NCBI GenBank assembly: GCA_964059195.1
Contig: CAXKWD010000002.1
Location: 164,120,559 to 164,184,558 of the forward strand
DNA length: 64,000 bases
Source: Ectobius pallidus
Lineage: Eukaryota; Arthropoda; Insecta; Blattodea; Ectobiidae
Direction: 5' to 3'
The position numbers and the translations under genes are program-made. Positions within the stretch are counted from its first letter, which is position 1, and each line of letters starts with the position of its first letter. The notes under the pieces are model-generated. The model had not been told where the DNA came from, searched no databases, and saw only the letters and a list, made by a program, of their open reading frames with translations. Shown here piece by piece: positions 54,749 through 64,000 of the stretch.

Positions 54749-57362
54749 GAGGACCGTTTTTTCAAAACTCGCTTTATGCAAAAAACAAAATTTTACAGGA
54801 ATCAAATTATTTTAATTAACACGCAAGGTCAAAGGTAAAAATTGTTTACAATCAGCAATTTTCGTACAGTTGTGAACATATTTTAGGATAGTCTTTGCAC
54901 ATACATAACATTATTGATAGTTTGTCAGCTGCTGGGAATAGAAAAACAGCTTTCTTTTTCAAAACTCGCTTTATGCTCAAACTAAATCAGTGATACCTGA
55001 TTATTAAATGCTTGTTTTTTTACTTTAAACTTTTAAAATGATACTTCTTTTTCTCTTCTACACAACTTCATGGGTCTCTTCATCCTCATAATTTCTCCGT
55101 GAGCTGATGATCTTCCTCACCACTTGCAGAGAGTATGTCGTTGTAGAAACCTGCAGCATCCTTAGGAATGGTGAAGAAATGCATTAGCTTCTGTACATCC
55201 TTCTTCTTCTCTGCACTCCCATGGTTTTCCTTGCGGATACTGGGAGCACGTTTCACGGCTTTAAAAGAAGGAATGTTCTTTTTCAAAACATCACAACATA
55301 CTTCTGATCCTGGGAAAAACGTCGTTTTAACAGAACATTGAATCTTACCATTGATTTGGCTGTAGGTTATTGCTCTTACATCCATCATTTTGAAAGGCAA
55401 GGTAGACTTCAGGATTTGTTTAGAAATCTGTTTGAAGTCGTAGGAAAACCAGTCTTTTCCCCACACCAGCACCTTTCCAAACTTCGCTAGAATATTCCTG
55501 TATTCACAAGGTGATATGATCTCTTCTTTCTTCCGATATTCCTTCTCAACTCTACCGAATACACGATCGGGTGGCATGAAACTATGTCCGCGAATGGGAA
55601 AATAGTGGGTAAGTTCAGAGAATACTTTAGTGCGTTCCATAAAATTTCCCAGCACACACAGCATTATAGAATTCTTGTTCTGGCTGCTGCACGAATCTGA
55701 AAAAAGCTGAAGTTTCAATCCTTTCTTACCAAGATCTCCAATCCTATTTTCTAAATAATGTAGGAGGAAATGTTGTAGCGCAGATGCGACTTCATTTGCA
55801 CCTCTTCCAGCTTCAGTTTCACACCAAGTATAGTGAAATATGTTATCAGTATCTTGTTTTGGTTCATGTATCACCACAGTCAGGTTATAGAACCATACCT
55901 GTCGTGTGTAAAACACTTCACCTACAGAGAGCTTTGGTAGAGGCTGATTTTGCTGCATGTCAAAGGCCACTTTTACAGTATCTTCAGAGTAGGTGTTCAT
56001 GATGCTGTGGAACTTCTTTGCACGGGCTTTATGCAAGCGCAGGTTAGTTTTACACACTTCCTGGCATTCTTCGGTTTCTGCAACCTTTATTTTCAGTTCA
56101 AGCTCCTTGCATGTTGAGCAAGTGTCACTATGAGGGTTACCAAAGCCGAGATTGAAATTTTTATAGAATACTGTCTTAAATTTTGACACCAAGCAGCTTT
56201 CATTGCCTGCTTGTCTTTGTTCTTTGCAATAATTTTCCCACATTATATTTACATTTAATGTTGGGGGCAAATATGACCTATTCAGTTTCCCTCTGCTGTA
56301 ATGACACTCTCTACACTTATACTTCTTAATGTGCTCTTTCACTTGTTGGGTCATAATGATGTCAGCTTGTGTTGCTCTTGAGCCACCTCTTCGTTCCTGT
56401 AGTGCAGTCCCATGTTCTTGATAGTACCGAGCAATCCGAGCTAAGCGATCCCGCGATACACCTGTTATTTTCTGAAATGTGGCAGCACAAACTGGTACTA
56501 GCGATCCATCTCAGAGTTTTATCTTATACTTGATAGACACTGATTTAGAGGCTTTAGCTTCAGTAGGATCTACAACATACCTAGCTGGTGCTGAGATATC
56601 CATATAAGTAAGAAGGAATGCATCTTGTTTGCTCTTGTCTCCTGCAGAATATAATAGATTATTGAAATATTTTAGGTCATTATAAGCGAGATCACCTGCA
56701 TGACAGTCTTTCCTTCCATTGTTGCTTGCCCCACTCCTTTCACTATGCCGGCAATCAATATCAAGCGCAGCATTTTGCTTTGAATATCGTGATGATTTTG
56801 CTTGGGAGATGTTTGATTGCTCTGTTTTTCTTTTTTTACGCCCACCAAGTGTTTCACTCACAGCAATATTATATTCACCGTCACCTTCCATGGTCACTGC
56901 TAACAAATGGCTAGTCTTCTACACATAGCTTCTATGAAATGGCGGTAACTGGCAACCAACACAAATAAGAGCTTTAATAAAAAAAATCGGAGTACAATAA
57001 TATGCCTTGCAATCTACCGCCAAGCAAAACAATTCCAGGAATGCCATAACATAGTCAGAAAAATACCTGTTCTGACCTATTCCAGGAGTGCCACAACACA
57101 GTGAAAGAAATGCTTGCTCTGACATTTCTCTTGCACTAAACAAATTATGAGCATAAAGCGAGTTTTGAAAAGACCACTACATATGCATGAAGCGAGTTTT
57201 GCAAAAACAAGCTGTATTCTCTGTGCTATAACTTCGGAATAAAGCTAATTTTGCTAAAGCCGGTTGCATAGGCTTTTAGAGGATGCTAAACAGTATGTAT
57301 TAACACAATAAAACGATTTTCAAAAAAAAATGCATAAAGCGAGTTTTGAAAAAACGGTCCTC
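54749..57362 (-). mobile_element. Sola-like DNA transposon (tentative), 2614 bp, TSD AATT, in LTR 2
   Basis: The ends GAGGACCGTTTTTTCAAAAC and, on the minus strand, the same sequence form a long perfect inverted repeat. AATT is duplicated at 54745-54748 and 57363-57366, while LTR1 has the empty site TTTACAATTTACC. The 17-mer CAAAACTCGCTTTATGC, or its complement, occurs at both ends and again subterminally (about 54957, 57153, 57185, 57333). It encodes one nearly intact transposase. A 4-bp AT-rich TSD and GAGG ends suit the Sola superfamily, but I assign this tentatively. Confidence 0.85.
55086..56906 (-). pseudogene. DDE-type transposase, nearly intact, one in-frame TGA
   Basis: Starting at the ATG at 56906 (or in-frame ATG 56891), one minus-strand frame runs to the stop at 55086 with a single interruption, TGA at 56511-56513; about 605 codons in all. 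The N-terminus is polar and basic (GGRKKRKTEQ). The middle has an HTH-like ITGVSRDRLARIARYYQEHG and a C-x2-C-x2-HYSRGKLNRSYLPP stretch. The catalytic region has VAFDMQQNQPLP, FYTRQVWFYNLTVV, GRGANEVASAL, LFSDSCSSQNKN and RGHSFMPPDRVFGRVEKEYR. VAFD and FSDSC are likely catalytic Asp sites, and VEKEYR may supply the Glu. It would excise and insert the element. No frameshift is seen, so the lesion may be recent. Confidence 0.8.
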
Positions 57363-57394
57363 AATTTACCTTAACTAAGTAAAGTTCGTTTCAG

Positions 57395-57406
57395 TGGTAG
57401 CAGGGC
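57395..57406 (+). promoter_or_regulatory. Gypsy primer-binding site (copy 2)
   Basis: TGGTAGCAGGGC one base after the LTR 2 end, identical to copy 1. Confidence 0.75.
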
Positions 57407-57705
57407 TACTCTTCTAGTAGTATTGTGAAATTCTGTTATCCAGTTACCTGTGTAGTAAGACATTATTACCAGTGGTTTCTTCACCTAAAAGTAGGTTGAT
57501 TTTCGATATATATATATTAAAAGTTGCCCTTATAAAATCACATCAGTAAATATCTTGGGAGTTTCTAGTAATTGGTCGGAGTAATATATAAAAATATATA
57601 CAGGCTTATAGTATTCTTGTTTGGGTACTTACTTAAGAATTTTATCTAATATTTGAATATATACTTTACAATTTACCTTAACTAAGTAAAGTTCGTTTCA
57701 CTCTA
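57407..57705 (+). repeat. Leader duplication of the LTR end (copy 2)
   Basis: Same duplication as 42474-42770, near identical to it. Confidence 0.85.
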
Positions 57706-59981
57706 TTCTATCTTGGGATCTCCTCAGGAAAGATGAACTCATTTTCGAGATTAAGTGTAGGGGTGTTGAGGTTCCAGAGCCCGCAGACGTATAACAGTTA
57801 GTTTGCCTCTTGAAGCAATTGGATTCAAAACCAGCTGTGGGTGATATGTTTAACTCCCAAGAAGAGGCTAAGTGCGAATTTAAATTACTGAAAGGGAGAA
57901 TTTCGGAGATATCTGATACAGTACAAGAATTACTTTTGGAGTCTGAGCTATCCATTAAGCAGAAACGCAGGTTACGGAACCGAACTTGGCATATGGAGAA
58001 TAGGATGTATTTATTATCTTCTACTCAATTTAATTGCATTGGCCAGGATGAGTTCTCTAAACTGAAAGATTTGGTAACTTCCATTTTGGGATTTCTGGGG
58101 GCAGATGACTCTGATAGTCTAGCTACTCCGCTCGCTCCTTGGTTGATCTCCCGGGTCCTTCAGTTGAAGAACTGGTGAGTCGGGCGGATTTGGCCTTCCA
58201 ACCTTGTTTGGGTATCCTTTCCGTGAGGAGAAAAAATGTATGGAAACTCAGGTATAAGTAATAGGTTTTCGGAGGACCAGGTGATTTACACCAATTAAGA
58301 TTACACAAGGAGATAATGAACTGTAGGTAGCTGGAACAGGGAACAACGGAATGGAATATTGGAAACAAACCTTTTTCATGTAATAAACTATGTAACATTT
58401 ATTCTCACAACATATAGGTAAATACTGCACTTGAAATATTAATAGAAACACTGAAACAAGAGATATAATGAATCTGAGATAGGTGCACTTGCACTGCACA
58501 ATGGAATGTGAGTTGGCGGGAACTTGGTACACACGTGTTGATAATTTCTCGTTAATTATCCCAGCAAGGTAAATTATATATGAAACTGATCGTTTGGATC
58601 GCTCGATTACTTCTAATATGATTTCACACTGAAATCTTGACTTTAATGAACTTTATAGCCGAACTATTGTGAACGCTTGGTTGCACAACGTTGCCGAACT
58701 GATACACGAACTTTTAGACTGATCTAATAAGCCGATAATACTGAATCTACTGTGATTAGTGTAGATTAATTAATAACACACGATAATACTTGTAAATGGA
58801 AGTATTATGTATTTATTCGAGACTTAATAGAAAACCTCTGTTCTATTGTCTGAAATAGGCGGGATTCTCGACAGGGATCCAGCACGTCTCTCATGCGTGG
58901 ATGCTTGGAGCTAACTGTGTTCTACTAACATGACGCCGTGATGTCATGATGCTGCTAAAGCTGCACCTGCCGATGAGAGGGGATTCACAGAAATAGGCGG
59001 ACTTATACTAATATCAATGCGCTGAGAGAGCTGATTCAGCAATGTTACATTGAGCGGAGCATTTGAATAGACACTCATACTAGACACGTAGAAAAATGCT
59101 AGTAGAACCTATAGCTTGCGTGAACAAACCTAGTGTTATTCAACCTTCTCCTTCCCCGAACATGGGAAATATTGATTCTCGGATTTTGCAACCTATCCAA
59201 GTACCCTCTCCTGTGAGTCCAGGTGCGGTTGCTGTCCAGGGATGTTTAACTTCTCAGGCTAATTTTCCGGTAGTTTCTGGAGTCTCTCAGACACCTACCT
59301 TCCATGAGACGTCCTTTGCGCCTTTGAAACTCACTCATCCTTTACAAATAATGGTAGAAAATGTTAAGCCTTTTGTAGTTGCCCAGGTTAATGAAGCTAT
59401 TGCCTTCTTGTGTTTTTTGTATTGTTCAGGTTGTATGCTTTAAGGTCTCTGATCATTTAGCTCTACAGTTGTTGCTAGGCATTGTAGTGGGAAGGGTTTT
59501 GGAGATACTTTCTCTGACGTTAGCATCTAATGGTACGCTAGCTGCTTTCCATGATCAAGTTTTGACTCAGTTTGTAACCCTCTCGTTTACGACAAGCCTT
59601 ATTGTTACAATATTATTATGGTCCTCAGGGCGCTGAGGAATCTCTTTCTCAATATATTCAAGATATTCATTTATATGCTGAGGTTTTCCGTGTCTCGGAT
59701 TCCGAAGAGCAGGTAGTGCAGGTTATTGTTTCGGGCCTTTCTCCCTCTACTCGATCTCGGTTGACATTTGCCTCGCGACCTAGATCCTTTTTGGATCTGT
59801 CAGATTGGATCTGTCAGTAAAGATTTCAGAAATTGAATGTGCAGATGCTCGCCGTCCGGCTGTCTGTCATTCTGTGACAGTTTCATCTTCGGCTCCGTCT
59901 AATGTTGTTACTCCTAGACCGGAGAGGTGTGTGTGCCATTATTGTCATAAACCAGGACATATTCAGCGTGATTGCCGTTAG
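57705..59981 (+). pseudogene. Gypsy gag, copy 2
   Basis: Counterpart of copy 1 without the Sola-like insertion. Pieces: N-terminal frame to 58178 (including the same early TAA upstream of 57810), the same ~0.85-kb noncoding interruption (about 58233-59088), a middle frame 59096-59443, and the capsid frame 59602-59820 with GAEESLSQYIQDIHLYAEVF and GLSPSTRSRLTF. It ends at the same TAA, just after a small direct duplication of GATCTGTCAG. The zinc knuckle CHYCHKPGHIQRDC is at 59934-59975, with TAG at 59979-59981. Small indels distinguish it from copy 1 (ACAC inserted near 59087, one T fewer near 59418). Confidence 0.88.
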
Positions 59982-60131
59982 AGGTCTTGGGAGTTGCGTC
60001 GCTCTAACAACACTTCTGGTGGTCAGCGGTCTGACTCCTCTCACAATTACAAACCGCACTTTAGGTCTTGACTATCAACTATCCCCACTTCTTGGGGATC
60101 CGTTTATAACAATAACTCTTTAGACCTTGCT

Positions 60132-63100
60132 CTATTTCAGTCGATGGGTTGTAAGGGACGTGTTCCCCAGCATTTACCCTTGTTGCCGATACTTTTGAAT
60201 CGTCGTAGTTTTCATGCCCTTTTGGATTCTGGAGCGTCTCACTCTTGTATTTCCCTTTAGACCTTGCATCTTTTGGGTAAGACCTTTCTGAATGCCATGT
60301 TGATGCTTTTGCGGTGGATGGTACATCTATTCTGCTTCTAGGCAGTGTATGTTTATCCTTGAGGATTTCCAATTTTACCTGGAAGTTTCGCTTTTGGGTG
60401 TTGTCCGCTTCCGTGGCGCCGGTGATCATTGGTTCTGATTTTGCCAGATTTTCTGGCATGGTTCTTGATTTTTCATTGTGCTCTCTTCACTTTGATTTTG
60501 CTCCTGATAATCTTATTAGGTTTTCCATTTCTAATTCTGTGAGTGGCTTGTTACCTTTAGCGCAGATGCTTCAGACGCCCCGTTTAGAGGACCTCTCACC
60601 TTCGAGTTCTGTTCAGCCTGTGTTGGATCATCTTGCTGGTGACTGTCAGCAATCCATCCTTCAAATCATTAGGGCTTTTCCCCAAGTTCTTACTGACGAG
60701 TTAGGTACGACTAACGTACTCGAATATGAGATTCAATTGTCTGACTCTACTCCTGTTCGGTTGCCCCCGTATAGGTTAGCCCCACCTAAATTGTTGGTGA
60801 TGCGGGACAAAATTAAAGAGATGTTAAAGCAGGGTATTATCCGGCCCTCGGTTTCTCCTTATTCGAACCCCATCTTTCTAGTCCAGAAAGGGGAGGGGGA
60901 TTTTCGACCTGTGGTGGATTATCGGGCTTTAAACCAGAAGATCTGCATTGAATCCATGCCTCTGCCCGACATACATTCTGTCGCACGCTGGTTTTCTGGG
61001 GCGACGGTTTTTTCATCTTTAGACCTCAATAGTGCTTATTACCAGATACCGTTGAAAGAGTCATCACGTCGCTTGACGGCGTTTTCAACGGACTGGAACC
61101 ACTATGAGTTTTGCCGTTTACCATTTGGGTTGGCCACTGGAGCACAGGTCCTCTCTCGTCTTCTAGACAAAATTTTCTCTGACATCAAGTTTGATTTCGT
61201 CTATCACTACCTAGACGAATTAGTTGTCTACAGTAAGGACTTTCCTTCTCATCTTGTTCATCTTAAGGAGGTTTTTCGCAGACTGCAAGAAGCTGGCATG
61301 ACCGTGAAACCGTCTAAGGTCCAGTTTGCCTGGCCGCAATTGCCTTTCATTGGGCACATTATTTCACCTCAGGAGGTGGCCATCGACCCCGAGAGAACTG
61401 TTTCTATAAGGAATTTCCCTCCTCCTGTTAATGTAAAAGGTATTGCACGCTTCATTGGAATGGTCAATTTCTTCTCTAAGCTTATCCCTAGATTTGCGGC
61501 TAGGGCGGCTCCTTTGAATCGACTTAGCGGTAAGAATGTTCCTTTTGTTTGGGCCCAAGAACAACAATCGGCCTTTGAGGATCTAAAATCTGCCATTTGT
61601 AATCCGCCAGTTTTGGCTATGGCTGACTTCGCTCGCAAATTTATCGTCCAAACGGATGCTTGTGCGCTTGGGATTGGTGCTGTTTTTCTACAGGATTTTC
61701 CCGACGGGCGAAAACCCATTGCCTTTGCCTCCCGTTCCTTGTCCCAGCAAGAAAGTTTATTTTCGGTTTATGAAATGGAAGCTTTAGCGGTGATCTTTGC
61801 CTTTGAGAAATTTCGACTATGTGTCGAACATGTTCCATTTATTTTGGAGTGCTATTATCAGGCGTTGACTTGGGTTTTAGCGCGTCCAAGGAAAACTGGA
61901 CGGATCGCTCGCTTGGCTGTCAGGCTATCTGCCTTTAAATTCCAGTCTGTTCACATCAATGGGGCGGACAATACCCTGGCGGATTCTCTCTCTAGAATGT
62001 TCGAAGGCGAAGTTTCAACTATGAATTCTGAGGGTCAAGTTTCTCTGGAGCAAGCTAATGTATCGGATCCTGTTGGGGTTTCGGGTTCCTCCTCGATTGA
62101 CTTAGATCCTCCTATGTTATCTTCATTGCTGCTGCACGCTCCCCTTGCCTATACTCAGTTGTCTGAGCATCAGTACCTTGACCATTCTCTTCGGGTTATC
62201 ATTTACCGTCTTAGGGATAGTGAGCTAGTTGCAAATTATTCCCCTCTGAAAAACACCCTTCAGGTTTCGTTGGGTAAAAATGCTAACAAAAGGTCTCGTT
62301 TAGTTTTACCCACGAGCTTAGTCCCCATGATGTTTGAGTACTATCATGTATCGCCGTTGGGTGCACATTTGGGAGTGAATAAAACTCTGTCCAAGATTCA
62401 GCAATATTTTTGGTGGGCCACCTTACCTCAGGATATTAAGTAGCGTATTACAGCTTGTGAAGTTTGTGCTTTGGCCAAGCCTAATTTAAATTCCCGAGTG
62501 GGTTATTTGGCGTCCACTGTTGCTGAGCGCCCCTTCCAACGTTTGTTCATTGACTTTCTAGGGAAATTGCCCCGTTCTAAGCAAGGGAACACATATTTGT
62601 TTGTGGTTATAGATGCATTTTCTAAATTTTGTTGGTTGTTTCCGTTGCGGGATTCATATACCCATAGAGTTATTCATTCCTTATCTAGTATTTTCCAGGT
62701 TTATGGTGTTCCCCAGGACATTGTGTCAGATAACGGGCCTCAGTTTATATCTCATGCTTTCAAACAGTTTTGTTTCCATCTTGGTATCCACCATGTGACT
62801 ACCACCTCTCATTATCCGAATCCCTCGCACGCAGGACGCGTTATGCGATACTTGAAAAGCGCTCTTATTTCTTACCATCATTCTGACCATTCATTGTGGG
62901 ATAGTAATATTTCTTTGCTCCAGTTTGCCTTTAACACGGCAAAACATTAATCCCATGGGCAGACACCGTTCTCTCTTTTGTGTTCCTTTCACCTAATAAT
63001 CCTTTGAGCAACTTGTGGAGGTGAACTGATTTGCTCCCGAATGTTTCTTCTCCTGAGGAAATTCAAAAGGTCTGGCGTTCGGCGGCGCGTAATTTGGCCC

Positions 63101-63366
63101 TAGCTCGCAAAAGACGGGCAGTATGTTATAACCGAGGTAGATATCCATGTAAGTTTAAGTTTGGTGGCATTGTTATGTGCCGTAATTACCCTCTACGTTC
63201 TGCCAAGGATAAATTTTCCAGGAAATTAGCTCCCCGATTTATCGTGCCTTTTAAAATTATTCAAGTTTTGGAAAATGGTGTAACCTTTTTGCTGCAAGAC
63301 TTGTCAGATAACTCTGTTAAGCGCTGTCATGCTACACAATTGAAACCGTTTTCTCCGGCTCCCTAA
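60132..63366 (+). pseudogene. Gypsy pol, copy 2: protease, RT, RNase H, integrase
   Basis: Same layout and lesions as copy 1, offset by 11,962 bp. LDSGASHS is followed by TAG; the 709-codon frame 60314-62443 has YLDE at the RT active site; TAG follows DIK at 62441-62443; integrase frame 62471-62950 ends at TAA; the C-terminal part is 63031-63366. It retains the first integrase catalytic Asp (FIDFLG) where copy 1 has Val, but has the same HAGRV change. Only a few residues differ from copy 1 in the RT/RNase H part (for example DGRKPI/DGQKPI and SAFKFQ/SAIKFQ), and a 1-bp deletion lies in the gap before 63031. Inactive. Confidence 0.92.
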
Positions 63367-64000
63367 GATTAAGTATAAATTTTCTTATTGAGGCTTATGT
63401 GTATGTTTTGCCTCCTTGTTTAGCTAGCAGATTTGTATATGTATTAGCTCTAGTATTTATTTAATGTTAAAATATTTCTATCCCATTCCACTATTTTGGG
63501 GTTTTGTGTAAGCTGTCATTTCTGCCTTTATTTCATGGTTTGCTTCACTCAATTTTGCAACATTAAATTCAGTTGTTCCTTATTGTATTAAAAATATATA
63601 TATATTTATAGCGGCTGTGTTTTGGCCTTGAGTTTTAGGGATTTGCTAAGGTCAAGGAACTGCCCTTTTTAGATACCGGTGCTGTGTAATAAGTAACTAG
63701 TGTGCCCATTTGTTTATTATAGTGGCAACTACTTGAGTATGAATGTTATTTTAGCTATTGGCTTAATAATTGGTACTTTATAATTCTATCCCTATGTTCT
63801 GGTTCCCAGGAGATATGTAAGAGATGAAGTTCAGATTTTTTTGCTCATGTACTGTGCCGCCTTCCTTTGGGGGTGTCTTGGGCGTGGGATCTCTCAGTAT
63901 TTGACTCATTTTGGGACTGCTACGTTTAGCAGAGTCTCTTAGCAGCGACTTATCAAATTGTGTGACATTATAACCCTGCCTCTGACTTATGTGAAGTATA
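63367..64000 (+). other. Gypsy copy 2 3' noncoding region (continues outside window)
   Basis: Near identical to 51406-52039, including the TATATATATTTATAGCGGC stretch. No gene is seen. By homology a polypurine tract and third LTR should start about 970 bp beyond the window end. Confidence 0.85.

Larger units (their letters stand above)
53009..57393 (+). mobile_element. Ty3/Gypsy LTR 2 (shared by copies 1 and 2)
   Basis: Starts TGTGATGGGTTCATCACATT after the polypurine tract and ends AAGTTCGTTTCA before a primer-binding site. So it serves as 3' LTR of copy 1 and 5' LTR of copy 2. It has three tandem units (53660-54110) and one inserted DNA transposon (54749-57362). Without that insertion it is about 1.77 kb. 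Its first 300 bp differ from LTR1 at several sites, more than the internal regions differ from each other. Confidence 0.88.

Noticed and set aside
60079..60459. 126-codon minus-strand frame (also 48117-48497)
   Set aside because: Shadow of the Gypsy protease/RT coding strand; conserved only because both pol copies are near identical.

Overview
This window is repeat-dense eukaryotic DNA, most likely from an insect or another arthropod with a large genome. The evidence is the set of element families (Tc1, hAT, CR1/Jockey-like, I/R1-like and RTE LINEs, a Penelope-like element, Ty3/Gypsy, tRNA-derived SINEs), a short TTAGG-type tract, AT-rich composition and intron-style splice sites. I see no host gene, rRNA, functional tRNA or CRISPR array. 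Almost every coding stretch belongs to a mobile element, and most are broken.

Region 1 (1-28600) is a deeply nested insertion site. Pieces of a minus-strand LINE with an RNase H domain lie at 23786-24205, 22515-22598 and 1320-2347. Into it went a 1171-bp hAT-like element (A1, ends 2356 and 22506, TSD TTAATTAG) and a second, inverted copy (A2, 22607-23777, TSD GTCATGAG). A1 is split by element B (3068-22039), which has its own hAT-like ends and TSD GTTTCACA. Removing B and one TSD restores A1 to exactly 1171 bp. B now holds a CR1/Jockey-like LINE (about 3350-5825), a near-identical inverted duplication (arms 5850-12909 and 12972-20485, 62-bp spacer), Penelope-like 3' ends at both outer edges, and a MITE. 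A Tc1-like transposon (1-900), MITEs and SINEs flank this. A decayed I/R1-type LINE (ORF1 plus endonuclease) lies at 26071-28560.

Region 2 (28600-37150) is low-complexity DNA, a roughly 117-bp tandem array split by an RTE LINE (29185-31923, itself carrying a hAT MITE), a little-featured stretch with a minisatellite, and a 2.16-kb hAT-like element (34890-37051) that carries a SINE.

Region 3 (37161-64000) is a tandem Ty3/Gypsy array: LTR, internal region, LTR, internal region, with a further LTR expected beyond the window. LTRs are unusually long and carry internal tandem repeats in about 12 copies (first LTR) or 3 copies (second). The two internal regions share the same stop codons and active-site changes, so the array probably arose by unequal recombination of an already dead provirus. 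Three DNA transposons landed in it: a CACTG-ended element in LTR1, and two related transposons with 4-bp TSDs (Sola-like, tentative), one in gag of copy 1 and one in LTR2.

The elements do not cooperate as a pathway; the window records successive insertions. The strongest points for follow-up are the long inverted duplication with its nested hairpin, the hammerhead-ribozyme-like motifs in the Penelope ends, the multi-layer nesting, and the duplicated dead Gypsy provirus.
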